Shown here piece by piece: positions 8,284 to 17,936 of a stretch of DNA of 64,000 nucleotides (position 1 is its first letter; every line of letters starts with the position of its first letter). The notes beneath the pieces were generated by a model. That model did no database searches, was not told where the DNA came from, and was given only the letters and a program-made list of their open reading frames with translations. This DNA is from an uncultured Clostridia bacterium (lineage in GTDB: Bacteria > Bacillota > Clostridia > Oscillospirales > Ruminococcaceae). The translations under genes were made by a program, and so were the position numbers. The stretch is taken from contig CANQWC010000001.1 in NCBI GenBank assembly GCA_947627455.1, positions 122,260 through 186,259 of the forward strand. The letters run 5' to 3'.

Positions 8284-9193
8284 AGCCTTTTCCGAGGAAA
8301 TAGCCCTTGAGGCCGAGAAGATAAACCGCTGCCTCGAAGAATGTAAATTTCTTGAAATCGCCGAAAACTCCCCTTGGGAGCGGGTTCTTGAGGCCGAAAA
8401 ATACGCCCTCTCAGCGGGCGGAAAGAGAATACGCCCAGTTCTGGCGATTGAATTCTACAAGCTTTTCAGCGGCGAAAAAAACGTTCCCGACTATGTTTAC
8501 AGCGCCGCGTGCGCCCTCGAAATGACCCACACGTTCTCGCTTATCCACGACGACATGCCCGAGATGGACGACGACGACCTTCGCAGGGGCAAGCCCGCCA
8601 CCCATGTTAAATTCGGCGCGGCAATCGGCCTTCTTTCGGGCGACGGCCTCGCGATACTTCCCTATGAGCTTCTCTCATCGCTCGCCCTCGATTCAAAAAT
8701 CAGCGCCGAAACCGCGGTAAAGCTCATAAAAATCCTTTCCGAGAGCGCGGGCAACCGCGGAATGATCGCGGGTCAGGTGCTCGACTTGTGGTCGGAGGAG
8801 CGCTCAGACGGCGTCGACTGCGCTTTTCTGCGAAAAATGTCAGATTTAAAGACGGGCCGAATGCTTCGGGCATCATGCGTTTTCGGGGCTGTCCTTGCGG
8901 GTGCCGATGATGAAAAGCTCAAAAGCGCCGAGGTCTATGCCGAAAAGGTCGGCCTCGCGTTCCAAATCGTCGATGATGTTCTTGATGTGACCTCGACCGC
9001 CGAAGCCCTCGGCAAGCCGATCGGCAGCGATAGCGAGAGAAAAAAGCTTACCTTTGCCGATGCCCTCGGAATCGACGGCGCAATTAAAGAAGCCGAAAAG
9101 CTCAGCAAAGAGGCGTCAGACGAACTTGAAAAATATTCGGGAAGCGAGCTCCTGCGCGAATTTGCGATATCGCTCGCCAAAAGAAAAAAATAA
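8276..9193 (+). CDS. ispA: Polyprenyl (farnesyl/geranyl) diphosphate synthase
   Basis: 305 residues with both aspartate-rich motifs of trans-prenyltransferases: DDMPEMDDDDLRRGKPATH near residue 100 and QIVDDVLD near residue 236. It condenses isopentenyl diphosphate units to C15 (perhaps other lengths) for undecaprenyl phosphate and quinone-type lipids. dxs follows directly, so this operon supplies and uses MEP-pathway isoprenoids. Confidence 0.93.
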   Translation: MNKAFSEEIALEAEKINRCLEECKFLEIAENSPWERVLEAEKYALSAGGKRIRPVLAIEFYKLFSGEKNVPDYVYSAACALEMTHTFSLIHDDMPEMDDDDLRRGKPATHVKFGAAIGLLSGDGLAILPYELLSSLALDSKISAETAVKLIKILSESAGNRGMIAGQVLDLWSEERSDGVDCAFLRKMSDLKTGRMLRASCVFGAVLAGADDEKLKSAEVYAEKVGLAFQIVDDVLDVTSTAEALGKPIGSDSERKKLTFADALGIDGAIKEAEKLSKEASDELEKYSGSELLREFAISLAKRKK

Positions 9194-9213
9194 TCCGAAA
9201 AGAAAGTGATGAA

Positions 9214-11013
9214 ATGAAGTACAAGCTGCTTTCGAGGCTTGACCTGCCGCAGGATATAAAAAAGCTTTCTCTGAATCAGGAGGAGGAGCTTTGCCGCGAG
9301 CTCAGGCAGAAGATAATCGAGACGGTCGCGAAAAACGGCGGGCATTTAAGCTCGAACCTCGGCGCCGTCGAACTCACCGTGGCAATACATAGGGTGTTCG
9401 ACTCGCCGAAGGACAAGATCGTCTTTGACGTCGGCCACCAAAGCTATGCCCACAAGCTTCTCACGGGACGTTACGGCGAGTTTCACACTCTTCGGAAAAA
9501 GGACGGTATTTCCGGCTTCACTCGGCCGTCCGAGTCTGAGCACGACGCCTGCGTCAGCGGCCATAGCTCTAACTCGATTTCAATAGCCCTCGGAATGGCC
9601 AAGGCGATGAAGCTTTCGGGCGATAATCACCACGCGGTCGCGGTGATAGGCGACGGCGCGTTTACGGGCGGGCTTGCCTTTGAGGGCCTCAATAACGCGG
9701 GCAGCAGCGACACAAATATCATCGTCATTCTCAACTACAACGAAATGTCGATTTCCAAAAATATCGGCGGAATCGCGACGTATCTTTCCGAGCTGAGGAT
9801 GCAGCATAACTATAAACGCTTTAAAACGGGCGCGAAAAAGGTTCTCGGGGCGATACCCGTTCTCGGTCAGGGCATCGAAAAGGTGATAAGCGCCTCGAAA
9901 GACGGCCTAAAGGAGAAGCTTCTTCATAGCACGATGTTTGAGGACTTCGGCTTTGAGTTTGTCGGCCCTGTCGACGGCCATAACCTTGAAAAGCTCGAGG
10001 CGGCCCTGCGCTCTGCAAAAGAGATGAACTGCCCCGTGCTGGTTCAGGTCAACACCGTAAAGGGCAAAGGCTATGCCCCTGCCGAGGCCCAGCCAGGCGA
10101 ATATCACGGCGTCAGCGGCTTCAACGTCGAAACGGGCGAAAAACCCGCCGTTTCAAGCACATACCCCGACATCTTCGGAATGGAGCTTGCAAGGCTCGCG
10201 ACGGCCGACGAGAGAATCGTCGCGATAACCGCCGCGATGAAATACGGCACGGGCCTCAACCACTTCACGGGCATTTTGAAGAGCCGTCTGTTCGATGTCG
10301 GCATCGCCGAGGAGCACGCGGTCTCGTTCGCCGCTGGGCTCGCCGCGATGGGCCGAATCCCCGTCTTTTCGGTGTATTCTTCGTTCCTCCAGCGCTCTTA
10401 TGACGAGCTTATCCACGATATCTCGATTCCGAATCTTCACGCCGTTATCGCGATTTGCAACGCGGGAATCGTCGGCGAGGACGGCGAGACCCATCAGGGA
10501 ATTTTTGACATTTCATTCCTCACGACCATTCCGAATGTGACGATATACTCGCCCTCAAGCTTCAAAGAGCTCAAAGAATGCCTTGGCAAGGCGCTTTACG
10601 ACGACAGCGGCCTTGTCTGCGTGAGGTTCCCCAAGGGCAGCGAAGAAAAAGACCTCGCCCTTCCCGACTTTGAATCCTTCGGAAGCGGCGAGACCCTTGC
10701 GGTGTCCTACGGGCGGCTCTCCGCGAACGCCCATAAGGCCGCGAAGAGCGCAGGCGCCGACTTCTTAAAGCTGACAAGGGTATTCCCTTTACAAGACGCC
10801 GATATAGAAATAATCAAGCGCTACCGCCGAGTCGTGGTCTTTGAAGAGGTCTCACGGGCGGGCGGAATCGGCGAGAAAATAAGGCTTATCGCGCCTCAGA
10901 CCGAGGTCGTCGCGATTGACGGCTTCGTCCCTGCGATGACACCTTGTCAAGCTTTTGAGCTTTACGGTTTGTCTGTCGAGGCGATGACCGAAAAGCTCCT
11001 TGAAAACAAATGA
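9214..11013 (+). CDS. dxs: 1-Deoxy-D-xylulose-5-phosphate synthase
   Basis: 599 residues. Thiamine-diphosphate enzyme features are clear: DVGHQSYAHKLLTGR near residue 73, the GDGAFTGG motif near residue 145, the central pyrimidine-binding domain with VGIAEEHAVSFAAGLA near residue 368, and a C-terminal transketolase-like domain. It makes DXP from pyruvate and glyceraldehyde 3-phosphate, the first step of the MEP pathway. Start has AAGAAAGTGATG context; the stop overlaps the next start by 4 bp. Confidence 0.97.
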   Translation: MKYKLLSRLDLPQDIKKLSLNQEEELCRELRQKIIETVAKNGGHLSSNLGAVELTVAIHRVFDSPKDKIVFDVGHQSYAHKLLTGRYGEFHTLRKKDGISGFTRPSESEHDACVSGHSSNSISIALGMAKAMKLSGDNHHAVAVIGDGAFTGGLAFEGLNNAGSSDTNIIVILNYNEMSISKNIGGIATYLSELRMQHNYKRFKTGAKKVLGAIPVLGQGIEKVISASKDGLKEKLLHSTMFEDFGFEFVGPVDGHNLEKLEAALRSAKEMNCPVLVQVNTVKGKGYAPAEAQPGEYHGVSGFNVETGEKPAVSSTYPDIFGMELARLATADERIVAITAAMKYGTGLNHFTGILKSRLFDVGIAEEHAVSFAAGLAAMGRIPVFSVYSSFLQRSYDELIHDISIPNLHAVIAICNAGIVGEDGETHQGIFDISFLTTIPNVTIYSPSSFKELKECLGKALYDDSGLVCVRFPKGSEEKDLALPDFESFGSGETLAVSYGRLSANAHKAAKSAGADFLKLTRVFPLQDADIEIIKRYRRVVVFEEVSRAGGIGEKIRLIAPQTEVVAIDGFVPAMTPCQAFELYGLSVEAMTEKLLENK

Positions 11014-11798
11014 GCCGCCTTGACAGAGCGGCGGTCGACAGGGGAATAGCCAAAAGCCGCGAACGTGCAAAGGAGTACATCGCCGAGGGGCGAGTATTCG
11101 TCAACGGCAAAGCGGTCACAAAGCCCTCGGCAGAGGTTTCCGACAGCGATGAAATCACCCTTTCGGGCGAGGAAATGAGGTACGTCGGCCGCGGCGGGCT
11201 CAAGCTTGAAAAAGCGCTCAACGAGTTTAAAATCGACGTTTCGGGGCTCACCTGCCTCGATATCGGCGCCTCGACGGGCGGCTTCACCGACTGCCTTTTG
11301 CAGAACGGCGCAAAAAGGGTCTATGCCGCCGATGTCGGCCACGGCCAGCTCGCCGAAAAGCTTCGCGCCGACGACCGCGTTGTATGCTCAGAGGGTGTAA
11401 ACGTCAAAGACTTTACAGCCGAAACTTTCCCTGAGCCCGTTGATTTCATCTGCGCCGACCTCTCGTTCATCTCCGCGCGTTTTGCCGCAGATGCCGCCGC
11501 GCTGCTTCTTCGCGAGGGCTGCTCAGCGGTGATACTCATAAAGCCTCAGTTCGAGGCGGGCCGAAAGAACATCGGCAAAAACGGCGTCGTGAAAGACCCG
11601 AAAGCCCACGCCGAAGTCATCGAGTCGCTCGTCGGCTACTTCAACTCAATCGGGCTGACGGTCTGCGGGCTCGCGGTCTCGCCGATAAAGGGCGGCGACG
11701 GCAACACCGAGTACCTCGCGCACCTCAAAAAACAGGAAAACATCGCCGAATTTGCCATAGATTTCAAGAAATTCTGCCTCAACGCTCTGAAAGGATAA
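11010..11798 (+). CDS. TlyA-family rRNA 2'-O-methyltransferase with S4 domain
   Basis: 262 residues. An N-terminal S4 RNA-binding domain (about 1-60) is followed by a FtsJ-like methyltransferase domain with the SAM-binding CLDIGASTGGFTDCLL and the later ADLSFIS and ILIKPQFE. TlyA proteins methylate rRNA ribose positions; some relatives were first described as hemolysins. The dxs-tlyA-nadK-argR-recN order is conserved in Firmicutes (yqxC in Bacillus). Start overlaps the dxs stop (ATGA). Confidence 0.93.
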   Translation: MSRLDRAAVDRGIAKSRERAKEYIAEGRVFVNGKAVTKPSAEVSDSDEITLSGEEMRYVGRGGLKLEKALNEFKIDVSGLTCLDIGASTGGFTDCLLQNGAKRVYAADVGHGQLAEKLRADDRVVCSEGVNVKDFTAETFPEPVDFICADLSFISARFAADAAALLLREGCSAVILIKPQFEAGRKNIGKNGVVKDPKAHAEVIESLVGYFNSIGLTVCGLAVSPIKGGDGNTEYLAHLKKQENIAEFAIDFKKFCLNALKG

Positions 11799-11801
11799 AG
11801 C

Positions 11802-12668
11802 ATGAAAGTTTTCATCTACCCGAATTTTGAAAAAACGCACTCGCGCTCCTGCACCGAGAGCGCCTGCAAAATCCTCGCCTCGTTGGGCTGCGAGATTCTC
11901 ATGCCCGAGGCCAAAAGGCGCGATTTTTCCTTTGACGGCGTAATTTTCTGCGATGTCTCCGAGGCGGTTTCCTCCTGCGATCTGATGATATCGGTCGGCG
12001 GCGACGGCACGATATTAAAATGCGCGAAGCTTGCGGCTCGGCAGGGCAAAAAGCTTCTCGGCATCAACTGCGGGCGGCTCGGGTTCATGGCCACTCTCGA
12101 ACGCACCGAGCTTTCGCTGCTCGAGCGGCTTATATCGGGCGATTACCGCACCGACGAGCGCATGATGCTCGAGGCCGAGATAACCTATTCCGACGGCAGA
12201 AAGGAGTCGCACCTTGCCCTAAACGAGGCCGTTTTATCGGGCGGCTACGGCACAATCCGTGATTTCACGGTTCTTGCCGACGGCATCACCGTTTCATCTC
12301 TTCGGGCGGACGGGCTCATCTTCTCGACCCCGACGGGAGCCTCGGCATATTCTCTTTCGGCGGGCGGCCCGCTTATCGAGCCATCGCTCGATTGCATCGA
12401 ATTCACCCAGATCTGCCCCCATTCTCTTTTCGCGAGGTCTATGCTCTTCTCGCCCGAGACCGAGCTTGAGGTCAGATATAAGGCCGACGGCAGCGCCGCA
12501 TCGCTGAGCGTCGACGGCCAGAAGCCGATAATTCTAAACGAAAACGACAGGCTTATAATAAGGCAGGCCGAACAGCGGCTCATGCTTATAGATATAAGAG
12601 GCGGAAGCTATTTCAGGGCGGTAAATTCAAAGCTTATGCAGCCCGCGAAGCCCGCTGAAAACGATTAA
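11802..12668 (+). CDS. nadK: NAD kinase
   Basis: 288 residues with the NAD-kinase signatures SVGGDGTILK near residue 66 and STPTGASAYSLSAGGP near residue 173. It phosphorylates NAD to NADP. It follows the methyltransferase gene by 3 bp, with AAGGATAAAG as the ribosome-binding site, and precedes argR as in Bacillus and many clostridia. Confidence 0.96.
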   Translation: MKVFIYPNFEKTHSRSCTESACKILASLGCEILMPEAKRRDFSFDGVIFCDVSEAVSSCDLMISVGGDGTILKCAKLAARQGKKLLGINCGRLGFMATLERTELSLLERLISGDYRTDERMMLEAEITYSDGRKESHLALNEAVLSGGYGTIRDFTVLADGITVSSLRADGLIFSTPTGASAYSLSAGGPLIEPSLDCIEFTQICPHSLFARSMLFSPETELEVRYKADGSAASLSVDGQKPIILNENDRLIIRQAEQRLMLIDIRGGSYFRAVNSKLMQPAKPAEND

Positions 12669-12681
12669 GGGAGAGACAAAA

Positions 12682-13131
12682 ATGAAAAACGACAGAAAAA
12701 AGGCAATTCTTGACATCGTGAGCCACTACGAGGTCGACACTCAGGAGACGCTGCAGGCGCTTTTGCTCGAGCGCGGGTTCTCGGTCACTCAGGCGACCGT
12801 TTCGAGAGATATAAAACAGCTCTCGCTTGTAAAGACTATGAGTGAGAGCGGAAGCTATAAATATTCGCTGCCGAGGGGAGAATACGATGGCGGCTCGCGC
12901 TCGGGTCTGATGAGGTTTTTTGCCGATGCCGTCTACGCGGTCGACAGGGGAATGAACACCGTTGTTATCCACTGCCACTCGGGAATGGCCAACGCCGTCT
13001 GCGCAAGGCTTGACAACGCGGGCTACGGCGACATCGTCGGAACGCTCGCGGGCGACGACACGATTTTTGTCCTGATGCGCACCGAAGATGACGCGTTGAA
13101 AATGCTCCGCGAGCTTGAAAAGCTGATTTGA
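12682..13131 (+). CDS. argR: Arginine repressor ArgR/AhrC
   Basis: 149 residues. The N-terminal winged helix (about 1-70) carries the SVTQATVSRDIKQL recognition region. The C-terminal hexamerisation and arginine-binding domain has CARLDNAGYGDIVGTLAGDDT. It represses arginine synthesis and controls catabolism in response to arginine. Its place before recN is conserved and does not itself imply a link to DNA repair. Confidence 0.96.
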   Translation: MKNDRKKAILDIVSHYEVDTQETLQALLLERGFSVTQATVSRDIKQLSLVKTMSESGSYKYSLPRGEYDGGSRSGLMRFFADAVYAVDRGMNTVVIHCHSGMANAVCARLDNAGYGDIVGTLAGDDTIFVLMRTEDDALKMLRELEKLI

Positions 13132-13154
13132 TTTTTTGAAGGGAAGTCTGTCCG

Positions 13155-14834
13155 ATGCTGAGAGAACTCCACATCGAAAACCTCGCCGTCATCGAGAATG
13201 CGACGATAACCCTCGGCCCGAATTTAAACGTTTTCACGGGTGAAACGGGCGCGGGCAAGTCTATTCTCATCGGCGGAATAAACGCCGTTTTGGGCCGAAG
13301 GGTCTCGCGCGATATTGTCCGCGCAGGGGCTGAAAAGGCATATGTAAGCGCGGTTTTCGACGGCGTTCCCGACGATGTGAACCAAAAGCTTGCCGAGATC
13401 GGGATCGAGCCCGAGGACGAGCTTATAATTTCCCGCGAGATTTCTGCCGACGGCAAGGGCACCGCAAGAATAAATTCCCGCGCAGTAAGCGTCTCCTCGC
13501 TGCGCGACATCGGCGACTTTTTGGTGAACATTCACGGCCAGCACGACAGCCAGATCCTTCTTGACCCGCTCAAACACCTCGATATTCTTGACAGCTTCGG
13601 TCAAACCGACGAGGTTTTAAGCGATTACCGCGAATCTTTCAAAGAGCTCCAGTCTGTCGCGAGGCAGATATCCGCGCTCCGTCAGTCAGAGCGCGAAAAA
13701 GAGCGCAGAACGGCTTATCTGAAATCAATTGTAGACGACATCGGCCCGCTGAATCTTGAACAGGGCGAGGACGACGAGGTCGAGCGAAAATTCAACCTTA
13801 TCGATAACGCGGTCGAGCTTTCGGCGGCGATAAAATCCGCGGTTTCGCTATTAAGCGGCGGCGATGAGGGCGGCGGCGCGGGCGAACTTATTTCCGACGC
13901 CTCGGCCGAGATCTCGGGCAACGAAGAGCTCATGCCCCAACTTAAACCGCTTTATGAGCGCCTCAGCTCCGCGGGGATAGAGATAGCCGACATTTCCGAC
14001 GAGCTTTCACGGCTCGCAGAATCGCTTGATATCGACGCTTCCGAATACGGCCGCCTCTCCGAGCGAAGGGACGAGCTTGCCCGCATAAAGCGCCGATACG
14101 GCCCCGAGCTTTCCGACGTCATAAAGCTATATGAAGACTCCGCCGAAGAGCTTGAAAAGCTCAGCGGCTCAGAGCTTGAGCTTGAAAACCTCTCAAAGAA
14201 AAAGGACGCCCTTTTGGCGACGGTCACGAAAAAGGCCGAAAGCCTCAGCAAGCTTCGGGCCGAGGCCTCAAAAAAATTCAAGAGCGAGGTCGAGGGCGAA
14301 CTCAGGTTTCTGAACATGCCCGACGTGAGAATCGAGGTCAGCAACACCAAAGGAAAGCTCACCCACAACGGCATGGACAGCGTTGAATTCCTGATCTCGG
14401 CCAACCGCGGCGAAGAACCCAAGCCCCTCGCGAAGATAGCCTCGGGCGGCGAGCTTTCGCGAATAATGCTTGCGCTGAAAAGCGTTCTTGCCGACCGCGA
14501 CGGAATACCCACCCTGATCTTTGACGAGATTGACTCGGGCGTAAGCGGCCGCGCGGCTCAGAAAATCGGCGTCAAGCTTCGCGAGATTTCCCGCAAGCGC
14601 CAAGTCATATGCGTCACCCACCTTGCCCAGCTCGCGATAGTCGGCGACGACCATATACTTATAGAAAAACAAACGGGCGATGAGCGCACCGTGACCGAGA
14701 TAAAGCCGCTCGATTTTGAAGGCAGAAAGCTTGAGATCGCTCGAATTCTCGGCGGCGACAACATCACCGAAACCGTACTTAAGGACGCGGAGGAGCAGCT
14801 TCTTTCCGCGCAAAGAGGGGAGCAGTCATTATGA
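13155..14834 (+). CDS. recN: DNA repair protein RecN
   Basis: 559 residues, SMC-like. Walker A GETGAGKS is at residues 29-36. A long coiled coil follows the head (about 155-350), then the signature region LAKIASGGELSRIMLALK and Walker B IFDEIDSGVSGRAAQ. RecN acts early in double-strand-break repair. GAAGGGAAG precedes the ATG; the stop overlaps the next start by 4 bp. Confidence 0.96.
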   Translation: MLRELHIENLAVIENATITLGPNLNVFTGETGAGKSILIGGINAVLGRRVSRDIVRAGAEKAYVSAVFDGVPDDVNQKLAEIGIEPEDELIISREISADGKGTARINSRAVSVSSLRDIGDFLVNIHGQHDSQILLDPLKHLDILDSFGQTDEVLSDYRESFKELQSVARQISALRQSEREKERRTAYLKSIVDDIGPLNLEQGEDDEVERKFNLIDNAVELSAAIKSAVSLLSGGDEGGGAGELISDASAEISGNEELMPQLKPLYERLSSAGIEIADISDELSRLAESLDIDASEYGRLSERRDELARIKRRYGPELSDVIKLYEDSAEELEKLSGSELELENLSKKKDALLATVTKKAESLSKLRAEASKKFKSEVEGELRFLNMPDVRIEVSNTKGKLTHNGMDSVEFLISANRGEEPKPLAKIASGGELSRIMLALKSVLADRDGIPTLIFDEIDSGVSGRAAQKIGVKLREISRKRQVICVTHLAQLAIVGDDHILIEKQTGDERTVTEIKPLDFEGRKLEIARILGGDNITETVLKDAEEQLLSAQRGEQSL

Positions 14835-15376
14835 TTCTTGTATTTTTGGCCAACGGATTTGAAGAGATTGAGGCGCTGACGCCTGTCGACTGCCTCAGAA
14901 GATGTGAAAAAGAGGTCAGGACCGTCGGCGTCGGCAACCGAGTTGTCGTCGGCTCTCACGGAATCAAGACCGTTTGCGACCTTGACGATTTTGAGGTCAT
15001 TCCCGACAAAAGCATTGAAATGATAATTCTTCCCGGGGGAATGCCGGGCACCCTGAACCTTGAAAAGAGCGAAACGGTTCAGAGCATGATAGACTACTGC
15101 GTTGAAAATGACCTGCCTATCGCCGCAATATGCGCCGCGCCGTCGATTCTCGGCCACAAGGGCATTTTAAAGGGCAAAAAGGCGACCTGCTATGTCGGCT
15201 TTGAAGATCAGCTCATCGGGGCCGAGGTCATCACCGACCGCCCATGCGTCACCGACGGCAATATAATAACTGCCTGCGGAATGGGCAATGCGCTTGATTT
15301 TTCCTGCGCGATAGTTGAGAAGCTGATTTCAAAAGAGCGCGCCGAAACGCTGCTGAAAGCGCTCAACAAAAAGTAA
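14831..15376 (+). CDS. DJ-1/PfpI family protein
   Basis: 181 residues, one DJ-1/ThiJ domain. The reactive cysteine lies in the nucleophile elbow IAAICAAPSILG near residue 102, with the acidic partner in the N-terminal LANGFEEIEAL. Family members include deglycases, chaperones and oxidative-stress proteins; the substrate here cannot be told from sequence. It overlaps recN by 4 bp. Confidence 0.9.
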   Translation: MILVFLANGFEEIEALTPVDCLRRCEKEVRTVGVGNRVVVGSHGIKTVCDLDDFEVIPDKSIEMIILPGGMPGTLNLEKSETVQSMIDYCVENDLPIAAICAAPSILGHKGILKGKKATCYVGFEDQLIGAEVITDRPCVTDGNIITACGMGNALDFSCAIVEKLISKERAETLLKALNKK

Positions 15377-15395
15377 TATCCGAAAGGACTTCATT

Positions 15396-16727
15396 ATGAA
15401 CGACGATGTATTCGATAAATTCCTCTATGACATGGTCAACAACAAAAACGCCGACCGTTCGCCCGTCGCAACCGAGGAAAGCGGCGTCGACGACATGACC
15501 AAAATCAACGGGGAGAGCCTTAATTTCACCGACGAAAGCGATGAGCCGAGCGTCAGCGAAAAGACGATTCGCTTCACCGACGGCGACGTCACAAAGATGG
15601 TTTCCGCCATCAAGAACAGCGGGGACACCCAAAAAGTTCCCGAGCCCAAGCCAAGAAAAAAGAAGGTCAGAAAGGCCAACTACACCGCATACGGCGGGCT
15701 TGTTCTCGCGACGATCGTTCTCTGCGCCTCGATAGTTATTTCTCTCTTTGTGATAGTTGTCGGCCGCGATTTTCTCGGCATCGACACCAACGACAACGGC
15801 TTCACGCTTTACATCGAGAGCGGGTCGGATATCGAGTCGATAGCCGATCTTCTCGTTGAAAACGGCATAATCGAATATCCCGAGGTCTTTGTCAGGTTCG
15901 CGAGGTTCAGGCTCGGCGCCGACGGCATGATCTACCCCGGAGACATCGACGTCAAGCCCTCGATGAGCTATGCCGACCTTATCGATTCTCTTTCCGAGAT
16001 GAGAGAGGCCCACAAGACCATCACCGTGACGATACCCGAGGGCTATACTATCGACGCCGCCGCGAAGCTTCTGGAAGAGAGCGGTGTCTGCTCTGCCGAT
16101 GAATTCATATTCGCGTTCAACACCAACGTCTACGGCTTTGACTTCGAGACCTATGTAAGCTCTTCGAGCCTGAAATACTACAAATACGAGGGCTATCTCT
16201 TCCCCGACACCTACGAATTCTATGAGGGAGATTCGGTTTACAACATCGCCAAGAAGATAAAAGAGCGCACCGATGAAATCCTCAACGCCGATGTTATCCG
16301 CCGCTGCAACGAGTTAGGCTATACCCTCGACCAGATAGTCACGCTTGCGTCTATATTAGAGCTTGAATCTGGCAGAGAATCCGAGATGAAAGAGATCGCG
16401 GGCGTATTCTACAACAGGCTTTCAAACCCTGCCGAGTACCCGAGGCTCCAGTCCGACACCACGAGCAGGTATATTGAGAACGTCATCAAGGCCGATTCAA
16501 CCGTCGCGTATCAGGAGATGTACGACGCCTATGACACCTACGTCTGCGTCGGCCTGCCCGTCGGCGCTATCTGCAACCCGGGCAAAGCCGCCATCGACGC
16601 CGCGCTCTACCCCAACACCAACAGCTATTACTACTTCTGCTCAAGCCCCGAAACGGGCGAGTTCTACTACGCCGAGACCTACGACGAGCACCTCGAAAAC
16701 ATTGAAACAGCAGGGCTCGAAGTATGA
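15396..16727 (+). CDS. mltG: Endolytic transglycosylase MltG (YceG-like)
   Basis: 443 residues. A charged cytoplasmic tail of about 95 residues precedes one membrane helix (about 97-122, LVLATIVLCASIVISLFVIVV). A LysM-like region follows, then the YceG catalytic domain with LASILELESG and RLQSDTT. MltG cuts nascent glycan strands and limits their length. The cytoplasmic tail is longer than in E. coli. It overlaps the U32 peptidase gene by 4 bp. Confidence 0.94.
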   Translation: MNDDVFDKFLYDMVNNKNADRSPVATEESGVDDMTKINGESLNFTDESDEPSVSEKTIRFTDGDVTKMVSAIKNSGDTQKVPEPKPRKKKVRKANYTAYGGLVLATIVLCASIVISLFVIVVGRDFLGIDTNDNGFTLYIESGSDIESIADLLVENGIIEYPEVFVRFARFRLGADGMIYPGDIDVKPSMSYADLIDSLSEMREAHKTITVTIPEGYTIDAAAKLLEESGVCSADEFIFAFNTNVYGFDFETYVSSSSLKYYKYEGYLFPDTYEFYEGDSVYNIAKKIKERTDEILNADVIRRCNELGYTLDQIVTLASILELESGRESEMKEIAGVFYNRLSNPAEYPRLQSDTTSRYIENVIKADSTVAYQEMYDAYDTYVCVGLPVGAICNPGKAAIDAALYPNTNSYYYFCSSPETGEFYYAETYDEHLENIETAGLEV

Positions 16728-17926
16728 AGCCCGAAGTCCTTTCACCCGCGGGCGATTTTGAGTGTTTAAAAGCCGCCCTGATGTTCGGCGCTGATGCCGT
16801 ATATCTCGCGAAAAAAAACTTCGGAATGAGGGCCGCGCCGAATAATTTCACCCAAGACGAGCTTGTTGAGGCCTGCCGCCTTGCCCATGAAAAGCAAAAG
16901 CGTGTATACCTCACCTGCAACACTCTGCCCCACAACCGCGAGCTCTCCTCCCTCGAGGCTTTCGCGAAAGAAGCTGCCGAGGCGGGCGTCGACGCGTTTA
17001 TTGTCAGCGATATCGGCGTGATGTCCCTGCTGAAAAAATACGCCCCCGATATCGAGCTTCACATCTCGACCCAAGCGGGAGCGGTCAACTATTCCTCGGC
17101 CTGCGAGTTTTACAAAATGGGCGCAAAGCGTGTCGTTCTTGCGAGGGAGCTCACCCTCGGTGAGATCCGCGAGATTCGCGACAAAACCCCGCCCGAGCTT
17201 GAAATCGAGGCATTTGTCCACGGCGCGATGTGCGTTTCCTTCTCCGGCCGATGCCTGATTTCCCAATATCTTACAGGTCGAGACGCCAACAGGGGAGAGT
17301 GCGCCCAGCCCTGCCGATGGAGCTATTCGCTGATGGAGCAGACCCGCGAGGGCGAATATTTCCCGATTGCCGAGGCTGACGGCGGCGCCTATATCCTCAA
17401 CTCAAAAGACCTCTGCATGATTAGGCACCTCGGCCTTTTGGCCGACGCTGGCGTTTCAAGCTTCAAAATCGAGGGCCGCGCGAAGTCGTCATATTACGTC
17501 TCGGTGATAACCAACGCCTACCGCGCCGCAGTCGACAGTCTCGGCGGGCCGCTTCCCGAATGGGTCGCCGAGGAAACTGAGAAGGTCTCTCACCGCGAAT
17601 ACTGCACGGGCTTTTATTTCGGCGAGGGCGATAAAATGCAGAACACCCGCGACGGCGGCTATGTCCGAAGCTATGACGTCGCCGCGGTCGTCGAAAGCTC
17701 AGACGGCGAATATCTAACCGTTTTAGAGAGAAACAGGTTCTTCAAAGGCGAGCACCTTGAAATATTAGAGCCCTCAAAGCCCCCGCGAGAGCTCATCGCC
17801 GACGAAATCACCGACCTCAGCGGCGAGCCCGTCGAATCAGCCAACCGCGCCGCCGAGCACTATAAAATAAAATCCCCGCTGAAGCTTTCGGCGGGAACTA
17901 TACTTCGCATGAAAAATCAAAGATAG
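16724..17926 (+). CDS. U32 family peptidase, probable tRNA hydroxylation protein (TrhP-like)
   Basis: 400 residues. It has the U32 signature EAFVHGAMCVSFSGRCLIS near residue 162 followed by the cysteine cluster GECAQPCRW, the iron-sulfur-binding type of pattern. Characterised relatives (E. coli RlhA and TrhP, Bacillus YrrN/YrrO) hydroxylate rRNA or tRNA bases rather than cut proteins. The mltG neighbourhood matches the Bacillus yrrL-yrrO region, which favours tRNA wobble-uridine hydroxylation; that role is inferred. Confidence 0.85.
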   Translation: MKPEVLSPAGDFECLKAALMFGADAVYLAKKNFGMRAAPNNFTQDELVEACRLAHEKQKRVYLTCNTLPHNRELSSLEAFAKEAAEAGVDAFIVSDIGVMSLLKKYAPDIELHISTQAGAVNYSSACEFYKMGAKRVVLARELTLGEIREIRDKTPPELEIEAFVHGAMCVSFSGRCLISQYLTGRDANRGECAQPCRWSYSLMEQTREGEYFPIAEADGGAYILNSKDLCMIRHLGLLADAGVSSFKIEGRAKSSYYVSVITNAYRAAVDSLGGPLPEWVAEETEKVSHREYCTGFYFGEGDKMQNTRDGGYVRSYDVAAVVESSDGEYLTVLERNRFFKGEHLEILEPSKPPRELIADEITDLSGEPVESANRAAEHYKIKSPLKLSAGTILRMKNQR

Positions 17927-17936
17927 GAGGATTCAT